5,512 nt of DNA from an uncultured Bacteroides sp. (GTDB lineage Bacteria; Bacteroidota; Bacteroidia; Bacteroidales; Bacteroidaceae): NCBI GenBank assembly GCA_900556625.1, contig USPQ01000130.1, positions 1 to 5,512 on the forward strand, read 5' to 3'. Positions 1 through 5,148 of this stretch are shown one piece after another; positions within the stretch are counted from its first letter, which is position 1, and each line of letters opens with the position of its first letter. The position numbers were made by a program, and so were the translations under genes. The notes under the pieces were generated by a model, which saw only the letters and a program-made list of their open reading frames with translations, did no database searches and had not been told where the DNA came from.

Positions 1-50
1 AAAGGTGTCTGCAAAGTGCGGAATTTATCGATTGGAAATATTCCCTTCAT
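1..50 (-). CDS. lysA: Diaminopimelate decarboxylase, N-terminal fragment (cut by window edge)
   Basis: An ATG at 50-48 opens a frame that runs without a stop to the left edge and encodes MKGIFPIDKFRTLQTPF. The segment FRxLQTPF resembles the extreme N-terminus of Bacteroides LysA, where TPF leads into the first strand (TPFYxYD-like) of the PLP-dependent fold-type III decarboxylase. The full enzyme, usually around 385-420 residues, converts meso-diaminopimelate to lysine, the last step of lysine synthesis. Only 16 complete codons are visible and no catalytic residue is included, so the call rests on N-terminal resemblance plus position directly after aspartokinase, its pathway partner. The start lies 25 nt beyond the T-tract of the lysC terminator. 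The upstream stretch is A/T-rich (TTTTTGAATT before ATG) with no Shine-Dalgarno sequence, as is usual in Bacteroidota. Confidence 0.72.
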   Translation of the reverse strand, partial: MKGIFPIDKFRTLQTP

Positions 51-75
51 AATTCAAAAACTTGTTTAGTTGGTT

Positions 76-111
76 AAAAAAAAGCGCTTTTATCAGTTCG
101 GTAAAAGCGCT
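76..111 (-). terminator. Rho-independent terminator after lysC
   Basis: Read on the minus strand, a perfect 10-bp stem (AGCGCTTTTA pairing with TAAAAGCGCT, positions 111-102 and 92-83) closes a 9-nt loop. It is followed by a run of eight T, the first of which belongs to the stem. It begins 16 nt after the lysC stop codon. There is no matching T-run on the plus strand, so it acts in one direction. It should end the his-ftsE-lysC transcript or reduce read-through into lysA. Confidence 0.92.
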
Positions 112-127
112 CATATTATTGATGGAA

Positions 128-1447
128 TTATTTGCCGTTGAAAAGCATATCGCTCAACGACTGTAAAGCCGCCTTCTTGTCACACTCCCGAATGAGGAAG
201 GAGATGTTGTAGTTGCTTCCTCCGAATGAAATCATTCGCACCGGTATGTCGCGCATCGCATCAAGCGCTTTGGCTTCAAAACCGACATTTTCCCATTCCA
301 AGTCACCTACAACGCAGATGATACACATTTCTTTATCAACGGTTACCGTTCCATATTTCTTCAGGTCATCCAGAATTTCATTAAGATGTTTCGTGTTATC
401 TATCGTTACAGAAACACCGACTTCTGACGTACAGATCATATCGATGGATGTCTGATAACTTTCGAAGATTTCGAACACCTTACGCAAGAAACCGTGAGCC
501 AATAACATACGGCTGGATTTGATCTTGATAGCAGTAATGTTATCTTTGGCGGCTACTGCTTTGATTTTTCCTTTCTCTGTATCATTGGAAATCAATGTGC
601 CGGGAGCGGTCGGATCCATCGTATTCAGCAAACGTACAGGAATATTGGCATATTTAGCCGGCTGGATACAGGTAGGATGCAGAATCTTCGCACCGAAATA
701 AGCCAATTCGGCTGCTTCTTCGAAATGTAGCTGACGTACCGGAGCTGTCTTGTCAACGATACGCGGATCGTTATTGTGCATACCGTCAATATCTGTCCAG
801 ATCTGAATTTCGGAAGCATTCACCGCTGCTCCGATCAGAGAAGCCGTATAATCGCTACCGCCACGTTGCAGATTGTCTATCTCACCATAAGCATTGCGGC
901 AGATGAAACCTTGCGTGATGTAGATATCCATATCCGGATAAAGTTCGAGCTGTGCCTGCAACTTCTCCTTAATATATACGGGGTCCGGCTCCGCGTTCTT
1001 ATCAGTACGCATGAATTCCAAAGCCGGAAGCAGTACGGACTTCGCACCGCATTCCTGCAGGTAGAAGTTCACCATTGCCGTAGAGATCAGCTCTCCTTGC
1101 GCCAAAACCACTTTCTCTTCAAACAAAGTGAAAAGGTCTTTCGTATAGGAGCGGATGTAGTCGAAGTGAGACTTGATGACTTCGAGACCTTTCTGTTTAT
1201 ATTCCTGAGTTGCGAATAGCTCATCAACGTGCTGTTTATATTTAGCTTCCAGCTTATTGATAATCTCGTTGGCACCCTCCGGATTCTTCTTATACAGATA
1301 GTCCGAAATTTCCACCAATGTGTTTGTTGTTCCTGACATAGCAGAAAGAACAACAATCTTCTGTTCACCATCGGTAATCAATTTGGCTACTTCCTTCATG
1401 CGCTGAGCAGAACCTACGGAAGTTCCTCCAAACTTTAAAACTTTCAT
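128..1447 (-). CDS. lysC: Aspartate kinase (monofunctional, LysC type)
   Basis: This cytoplasmic enzyme phosphorylates L-aspartate with ATP to 4-phospho-aspartate, the committed step toward lysine/DAP, threonine and methionine. The 439-residue length fits a monofunctional enzyme; no homoserine dehydrogenase domain follows. The amino-acid-kinase domain (about 1-285) opens with KFGGTSVG (5-12), has QGE with E119, the substrate-binding RGGSDYTA segment (195-202), WTDIDG (217-222) and FGAKILHP (251-258). Two ACT domains follow (about 303-370 and 375-439). The first carries AHGFL (317-321), SIDM (334-337) and TSE (340-342), which match the lysine-binding allosteric site of E. coli LysC, so lysine feedback inhibition is likely (inference). 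An odd detail is Gln194 where LGRGGSD normally has Gly. ATG 1447 is 13 nt after the ftsE stop, indicating co-transcription. A terminator follows the stop, and lysA lies beyond it. Confidence 0.95.
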   Translation of the reverse strand: MKVLKFGGTSVGSAQRMKEVAKLITDGEQKIVVLSAMSGTTNTLVEISDYLYKKNPEGANEIINKLEAKYKQHVDELFATQEYKQKGLEVIKSHFDYIRSYTKDLFTLFEEKVVLAQGELISTAMVNFYLQECGAKSVLLPALEFMRTDKNAEPDPVYIKEKLQAQLELYPDMDIYITQGFICRNAYGEIDNLQRGGSDYTASLIGAAVNASEIQIWTDIDGMHNNDPRIVDKTAPVRQLHFEEAAELAYFGAKILHPTCIQPAKYANIPVRLLNTMDPTAPGTLISNDTEKGKIKAVAAKDNITAIKIKSSRMLLAHGFLRKVFEIFESYQTSIDMICTSEVGVSVTIDNTKHLNEILDDLKKYGTVTVDKEMCIICVVGDLEWENVGFEAKALDAMRDIPVRMISFGGSNYNISFLIRECDKKAALQSLSDMLFNGK

Positions 1448-1460
1448 TTTCGTTACTGTT

Positions 1461-2189
1461 TTAGTTATCTATATTTAAATCTATTTCTATTGTTCTCTGC
1501 CGGGGCATATATTCATCGGTCACATCTACAATCTGATGGTTGGCACAACGATACACCCGACCCGGATATTCTTTCAATAATTGCAGATTGTGCGTGGTCA
1601 TCACAACGGATGAACCGGAACTGCAAATATTATGCAACAATTCAACAATCGATTTCCCCGTTTCCGTATCCAGGTTTCCGGTCGGTTCATCCGCCAGGAT
1701 GATGGACGGAGAATTGAGTACGGCACGTGCAATCACAATGCGCTGCTGTTCGCCACCGGAAAGTTCGTTCGGCAGTTTGTATCCTTTATTGGACATTCCT
1801 ACCAAATTGAGCACTTCTTCAATACGTTCCTTGATTTCCTGTTTGTTCTTCCAGCCTGTGGCACGAAGTACAAATTCCAGGTTATTGTAAACGGTACGGT
1901 CCGTCAGTAACTGAAAATCCTGGAATACAATGCCTAACTTGCGGCGCAGTTGCGGGATATGCTTACGTTTGATAGACCGCATATTATAATCCAGTACTTT
2001 AGCCTCACCGTCAATTACATCCAGTTCGCCATAAAGGGTCTTGAGCAGACTCGTCTTTCCCGAACCTACTTTTCCGATCAGATAGACAAACTCTCCTTTG
2101 TGCAATTCCAGATTTACATCACTCAGCACACAGAGTTCCTGTTGATGGATTTCTACGTTCTTATATCGTATCAACGCCCCGTCATCCAT
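1461..2189 (-). CDS. ftsE: FtsE-like ABC transporter ATP-binding protein
   Basis: This is a complete ABC ATPase: Walker A GKVGSGKT (39-46), Q-loop Gln90 in FQDFQLL, signature LSGGEQQR (143-150), Walker B IILADEP with catalytic Glu168, D-loop GNLD (171-174) and H-loop His200. The LLTDRTVYNNL stretch (94-104) and overall pattern are those of the FtsE/LolD/MacB group. The sequence reads most like Bacteroidota FtsE, which with FtsX forms an inner-membrane complex that drives peptidoglycan hydrolases at the division site. At 242 residues it is slightly longer than typical FtsE (about 220-230); the excess is a C-terminal tail (about 223-242) ending in acidic residues. There is no signal peptide or membrane segment, as expected for the cytoplasmic subunit. 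No permease gene lies in the window, so the FtsE assignment is by sequence type and a LolD-like role cannot be excluded. It sits 42 bp after hisIE and 13 bp before lysC. Confidence 0.85.
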   Translation of the reverse strand: MDDGALIRYKNVEIHQQELCVLSDVNLELHKGEFVYLIGKVGSGKTSLLKTLYGELDVIDGEAKVLDYNMRSIKRKHIPQLRRKLGIVFQDFQLLTDRTVYNNLEFVLRATGWKNKQEIKERIEEVLNLVGMSNKGYKLPNELSGGEQQRIVIARAVLNSPSIILADEPTGNLDTETGKSIVELLHNICSSGSSVVMTTHNLQLLKEYPGRVYRCANHQIVDVTDEYMPRQRTIEIDLNIDN

Positions 2190-2194
2190 GCCGA

Positions 2195-2199
2195 CTCCC
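2195..2199 (-). promoter_or_regulatory. Shine-Dalgarno-like GGGAG before ftsE
   Basis: On the minus strand GGGAG ends 5 nt before ATG 2189, inside a short GC-rich patch (GCGGGAGTCGGC) that interrupts otherwise A/T-only spacer sequence. No other start codon in this window has such a purine motif at this distance, and Bacteroidota generally do not rely on one, so its use is uncertain. It does support ATG 2189 as the start. In-frame sequence further upstream meets a TAA at 2216-2214 with no intervening ATG, GTG or TTG except a TTA. Confidence 0.35.
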
Positions 2200-2231
2200 G
2201 CTTTAATTTTTAATTATTAATTCTTATTTAT

Positions 2232-2843
2232 TTAATGCTTCTTCCATGTACTGCTATGCCTTTCCTGCAATTCACGAGCAAGATCTTCAATACGATAGCC
2301 TTTTGAAGTCAGCAATACAATCATGTGATAAATAAGGTCGGCTCCTTCGTAGATCAGGCGTTCGTCAGTGCCGTTGGTTGCTTCGATCACTGTCTCGACT
2401 GCTTCTTCACCTACTTTCTGCGCCATCTTATTGATTCCGGACTCAAACAGGCTGGTTGTATAAGAGCCTGCGGGCATTTCTTCGTGACGTTTGTCGATAA
2501 AGTCTTGCAATGCTTTCAGGAACATCACAGGTTCTTCATTCTTCTCGCCCCAACAGGTATCTGTACCTGTATGGCACACAGGACCTGCCGGATTAACCTG
2601 AATGAGCAACGTATCATTGTCGCAATCGGCCTTGATAGAAACAACATGAAGGAAATTACCGCTTTCTTCGCCTTTTGTCCACAGACGATTCTTTGTACGG
2701 CTAAAGAATGTCACTTTTCCGGTTTCTACCGTTTTATCATAGGCTTCCTTATTCATGAAGCCCAACATCAAGACTTTGCGCGTCTCATTGTCTTGTATGA
2801 TAGCCGGAACAAGTCCGTTCATTTTCTCGAAATCCAATTCCAT
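2232..2843 (-). CDS. hisIE: Bifunctional phosphoribosyl-AMP cyclohydrolase / phosphoribosyl-ATP pyrophosphatase
   Basis: This fusion enzyme catalyses histidine steps 2 and 3: PR-ATP to PR-AMP (C-terminal HisE half), then ring opening to ProFAR (N-terminal HisI half). Numbering from ATG 2843 (203 residues), the HisI half (1 to about 110) has LWTKGEESGN (54-63), the metal-binding aspartates D73, D75 and D77 in ADCDND, and the zinc cysteines C74, C90 and C97 in GPVCHTGTDTC. The HisE half (about 113-203) is MazG-like, with SYTTSLFESG (127-136), EExxE at 146-150 and ExxD at 166-169. Both active sites look intact. The frame stays open to a TTG at 2852, which would add three residues (MNK). I chose the ATG because MELDFEKMNG matches the family N-terminus and an A-rich stretch precedes it. 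The gene follows hisF by 21 nt; HisA, encoded two genes upstream, takes its product. Confidence 0.95.
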   Translation of the reverse strand: MELDFEKMNGLVPAIIQDNETRKVLMLGFMNKEAYDKTVETGKVTFFSRTKNRLWTKGEESGNFLHVVSIKADCDNDTLLIQVNPAGPVCHTGTDTCWGEKNEEPVMFLKALQDFIDKRHEEMPAGSYTTSLFESGINKMAQKVGEEAVETVIEATNGTDERLIYEGADLIYHMIVLLTSKGYRIEDLARELQERHSSTWKKH

Positions 2844-2864
2844 TTTATTCAATATCTTAATTTA

Positions 2865-3620
2865 CTATTTACGCATTATAATACCTTCGCCGCAAAGATA
2901 CGATTTTAAATCGGGAATTTTAATTTCTCCGAAATGAAAAACGCTGGCTGCCAATGCCGCATCCGCTTTTCCTTGCAAAAAGACGTCACGGAAGTGTTCT
3001 TTACTGCCTGCTCCACCCGATGCAATGATAGGAATAGAAAGCTGTCCAGCCAAAACGGCAAGTGCTTCGTTCGCATAACCGGTCTTCACACCATCATGAT
3101 TCATACTCGTGAAGAGTATCTCTCCCGCTCCGCGTTCCTGCGCTTCCTTAGTCCACTCGAACAGGTCTTTATCCGTTTCGATGCGTCCTCCGTTCAAGTA
3201 ACATTTCCAACCGTTCTCGGTCTGTTTCGCATCTACCGCCAACACACAGACCTGTGAGCCGAAATTCTTTGCAATCTCATCAACCAATCGGGGATTACGG
3301 ATAGCGGAAGAATTGATGGAAATCTTATCCGCTCCCGCATTCAGCAGACGGTCCACATCACTCAATTCATTGATTCCTCCCCCTACGGTAAACGGGATAT
3401 TGATATTAGCAGCAATCCGTTTTACCAATTCCGTAAAAGTCTTACGTCCCTCATGGCTTGCAGTAATGTCCAGGAAAACAAGTTCATCTGCTCCCTGTTC
3501 ACTGTAAGCACGACCCAGCTCCACCGGATCACCGGCTTGGCGCAAGTTGACAAAATTCGTTCCTTTCACGGTTTGTCCGTCTTTTATATCCAGACAAGGT
3601 ACTATTCTTTTTGCTAACAC
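2865..3620 (-). CDS. hisF: Imidazole glycerol phosphate synthase, cyclase subunit
   Basis: HisF takes ammonia from HisH and converts PRFAR into imidazole-glycerol phosphate and AICAR. The 251 residues form a (beta-alpha)8 barrel of standard length. The catalytic pair D11 (PCLDIKDG) and D130 (LAVDAK) is present, as are K19, phosphate-binding GGG (80-82), NHDG (174-177) and SGGAG (201-205). The residues of the ammonia gate known from Thermotoga maritima HisF are found at identical numbers: R5, E46, K99 and E167. D98, which contacts HisH, is also conserved. The start is GTG at 3620-3618. An in-frame TAA at 3632-3630 rules out an upstream extension, and MLAKRIVPCLD is the family N-terminus. A 131-bp spacer separates it from hisA; hisIE follows after 21 nt. 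It is an ancient paralogue of HisA. Confidence 0.97.
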   Translation of the reverse strand: MLAKRIVPCLDIKDGQTVKGTNFVNLRQAGDPVELGRAYSEQGADELVFLDITASHEGRKTFTELVKRIAANINIPFTVGGGINELSDVDRLLNAGADKISINSSAIRNPRLVDEIAKNFGSQVCVLAVDAKQTENGWKCYLNGGRIETDKDLFEWTKEAQERGAGEILFTSMNHDGVKTGYANEALAVLAGQLSIPIIASGGAGSKEHFRDVFLQGKADAALAASVFHFGEIKIPDLKSYLCGEGIIMRK

Positions 3621-3628
3621 AATCTTAT

Positions 3629-3651
3629 TTTATTTACTATTCAACAATTTA
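3629..3651 (-). repeat. Leader repeat, copy before hisF
   Basis: On the minus strand this 23-bp segment matches the segment before hisA (4497-4475) at 19 of 23 positions. It contains the identical 13-mer AATAGTAAATAAA (3641-3629), which ends 8 nt before the GTG start. A 10-bp part, AATAGTAAAT, recurs at 2869-2860 before hisIE, and AACAGTAACGAAA before lysC matches the 13-mer at 10 of 13. It may be a translation-initiation leader favoured in an organism with little Shine-Dalgarno use; this function is inferred. Confidence 0.45.
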
Positions 3652-3704
3652 CAATCTATATGCCTAAGCTTGCTTCTTAAATTTTTCTTATTACATCAAA
3701 TCCT

Positions 3705-3732
3705 CTTATATAACTTCTCCTTATTATATAAG
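3705..3732 (-). repeat. Inverted repeat in the hisA-hisF spacer
   Basis: CTTATATAA (3705-3713) and TTATATAAG (3724-3732) form a perfect 9-bp stem around a 10-nt loop, which on the minus strand reads TAAGGAGAAG. The stem has a single G-C pair and no T-run follows on either strand, so it is a poor terminator. It could be a transcript hairpin, an mRNA-stability or processing element, or a chance product of A/T-rich DNA. The rest of the 131-bp spacer (3621-3751) holds no gene that I can support. Confidence 0.4.
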
Positions 3733-3751
3733 GTATATTCTGATATGCGAA

Positions 3752-4471
3752 TTATAAAAAGATTCTCAAATCTTGTAAGGTGATATGGCCTTCATACAAT
3801 GCCTTACCGAAAATAACTCCGGGAACACCGGCCTCATCCAAAGCAACAATATCATCCACCTTGCTTACCCCGCCACTGGCCATCAGATAGAGATCGGGGA
3901 ATTTAGCCAACATCTCTTTATACAAATCGATAGAAGGACCACTCAGCATTCCATCACAGCTAATATCCGTACAGATTACTTTTCGTATACCTTTATCCAT
4001 ATAATTTTCCAGAAACGGAAAAAGCTCACAGGCGCTTTCGTCTTTCCAACCATTGACGGCTATCTTATGATCTTTTACATCTGCTCCCAAAATGATCTTC
4101 TCACTGCCGTATATTTCCAGCCAATGACAGAATAATTCCGGGTCTTTCACCGCAATGCTTCCTCCGGTTACCATCTGCGCACCGCTCTCAAAAGCAATTT
4201 TCAAATCTTCATCGCTCTTTACTCCACCGCCAAAATCTATAACGAGAGAAGTACGTGTCGCAATCTGTTCCAACACCCGATAGTTAACGACATGATGAGA
4301 AGCAGCGCCGTCCAAGTCTACCACATGAAGCCTGCGAACACCGTTCGCTTCAAACTCTTTAGCTACTTCCACCGGGTTCTCATTATATACCTTTTTACTA
4401 TCATAATCTCCCTGGGAAAGACGTACGCACTTTCCATCAATAATATCAATGGCTGGAATAATTTCTATCAT
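3752..4471 (-). CDS. hisA: ProFAR isomerase (phosphoribosylformimino-5-aminoimidazole carboxamide ribotide isomerase)
   Basis: HisA performs the Amadori-type isomerisation of ProFAR (from HisIE) to PRFAR (used by HisHF), the fourth histidine step. The 239 residues give a complete (beta-alpha)8 barrel. It starts MIEIIPAIDIIDGKCVRLSQG, with catalytic acid/base residue D9, and the second one, D131, is in LGADVKD. Both align with E. coli D7 and D129. Phosphate-binding motifs are GGG (81-83), TGGSIAV (102-108) and SGGVS (199-203), and TDISCDGMLSGPS (168-180) is characteristic of HisA. ATG 4471 is the family start and directly follows the A-rich leader repeat. Eighty base pairs separate it from hisH and 131 bp from hisF. 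These are long gaps for a tight operon, but all neighbours are in the same direction and pathway. Confidence 0.97.
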   Translation of the reverse strand: MIEIIPAIDIIDGKCVRLSQGDYDSKKVYNENPVEVAKEFEANGVRRLHVVDLDGAASHHVVNYRVLEQIATRTSLVIDFGGGVKSDEDLKIAFESGAQMVTGGSIAVKDPELFCHWLEIYGSEKIILGADVKDHKIAVNGWKDESACELFPFLENYMDKGIRKVICTDISCDGMLSGPSIDLYKEMLAKFPDLYLMASGGVSKVDDIVALDEAGVPGVIFGKALYEGHITLQDLRIFL

Positions 4472-4474
4472 CTA

Positions 4475-4497
4475 TTTATTTACTATTTGACGATTCA
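4475..4497 (-). repeat. Leader repeat, copy before hisA
   Basis: This is the partner of the repeat at 3651-3629: 19 of 23 positions match, including the shared 13-mer AATAGTAAATAAA (4487-4475), which ends 3 nt before ATG 4471. The surrounding 80-bp hisH-hisA spacer is A/T-rich. It contains only a weak 6-bp hairpin (4513-4528) with a TTCG loop on the minus strand, no clear promoter and no T-run. Confidence 0.45.
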
Positions 4498-4551
4498 CTA
4501 AATATTTATTTCAAACATCGAAATGTTTTTCATGACACATCATCCATACTG

Positions 4552-5148
4552 TTACCGGCAGAGGTTCAAGAAATTTGTCAGAATCTTCTCTCCTGTCTTG
4601 CCGCTTTTCTCCGGATGGAACTGGGTAGCATAAAAGTTATCTTTATGCAACGCAGCACTGAACGGATGAATATAGTCAGTTGTAGCAGCAGTAAAGTCGC
4701 AGGTCGGCACATAGAAGCTATGCACAAAATAGACAAACTCCTCTTCGGTGAAGCCTTCAAACAATTTGCTATTCGTTTGCCCAATGGTGTTCCATCCCAT
4801 GTGAGGCACTTTATCTTCATGTTCCTGCGGGACAAAACGTTTTACGTCCACATCGAAGATATTCAAACAATCGACTTCTCCTTCTTCGGAATACCGGCAC
4901 ATCAACTGCATACCGAGACAAATTCCCAATACAGGTTGACGGAGATTCTTTATCAGTTCGTCCAGTCCCGTAGCTTTCAAGTGGTTCATGGTAGTTTCCG
5001 CCTCTCCCACTCCGGGAAAAATAACTTTATCAGCCGATTGGAGTTCTTCTTTATCAGCAGTAATCACCGCTTCTACACCTAACCGCTTTAAGGCATAATC
5101 TACAGAACGAATATTGCCGGCATTGTATTTTACAACTGCTACTTTCAT
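4552..5148 (-). CDS. hisH: Imidazole glycerol phosphate synthase, glutamine amidotransferase subunit
   Basis: HisH hydrolyses glutamine and passes the ammonia through HisF for imidazole ring formation. The 198 residues form one class I (triad) glutaminase domain of standard length. The nucleophile C77 lies in LGICLGMQLM, and H178 and E180 in TQFHPEKSG complete the triad. PGVGEA (45-50) supplies the oxyanion strand that is distinctive for HisH, and VPHMGWN (114-120) and YFVHSFY (140-146) are further family motifs. K181 matches the Thermotoga residue that pairs with HisF D98. ATG 5148 overlaps the purU stop as TGATG, so translation is probably coupled. There is no Shine-Dalgarno sequence. hisF lies two genes downstream, with hisA between the two subunits. 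Confidence 0.97.
   Translation of the reverse strand: MKVAVVKYNAGNIRSVDYALKRLGVEAVITADKEELQSADKVIFPGVGEAETTMNHLKATGLDELIKNLRQPVLGICLGMQLMCRYSEEGEVDCLNIFDVDVKRFVPQEHEDKVPHMGWNTIGQTNSKLFEGFTEEEFVYFVHSFYVPTCDFTAATTDYIHPFSAALHKDNFYATQFHPEKSGKTGEKILTNFLNLCR

Noticed and set aside
776..1219. Plus-strand open frame of 147 codons opposite lysC
   Set aside because: It lies wholly inside a clear aspartokinase gene on the other strand, with no leader and no recognisable domain.
2325..2909. Plus-strand open frame of 194 codons opposite hisIE
   Set aside because: It lies antisense to hisIE and the end of hisF, both of which have every family motif. The translation resembles no family that I know and is rich in Cys, His and Phe, as expected of a shadow frame.
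3651..3681. Possible internal promoter before hisF (TTTA, 19 nt, TAGATTGT)
   Set aside because: It matches the Bacteroides pattern only partly: the -33 box has one mismatch and the -7 box TAnnTTTG has two. In A/T-rich DNA that is expected by chance.
3755..3774. Terminator-like stem AAGATT/AATCTT followed by T residues at the end of hisA
   Set aside because: It is a 6-bp stem with one G-C pair inside the last hisA codons and a short T-run. It is far weaker than the terminator at 76-111 and would cut the cluster before hisF.
4513..4528. Hairpin AAACAT/ATGTTT with a TTCG loop (minus strand) in the hisH-hisA gap
   Set aside because: The stem is only 6 bp with one G-C pair and has no T-run after it, so it is too weak to call a terminator or regulatory element.
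4511..4543. Possible minus-strand leader peptide MMCHEKHFDV before hisA
   Set aside because: It has only two His in ten codons, no following terminator/antiterminator pair, and lies mid-cluster; real his leader peptides carry a His run.
4615..5082. Plus-strand open frame of 155 codons opposite hisH
   Set aside because: It is antisense to an intact HisH with a complete catalytic triad, and no protein family is recognisable.
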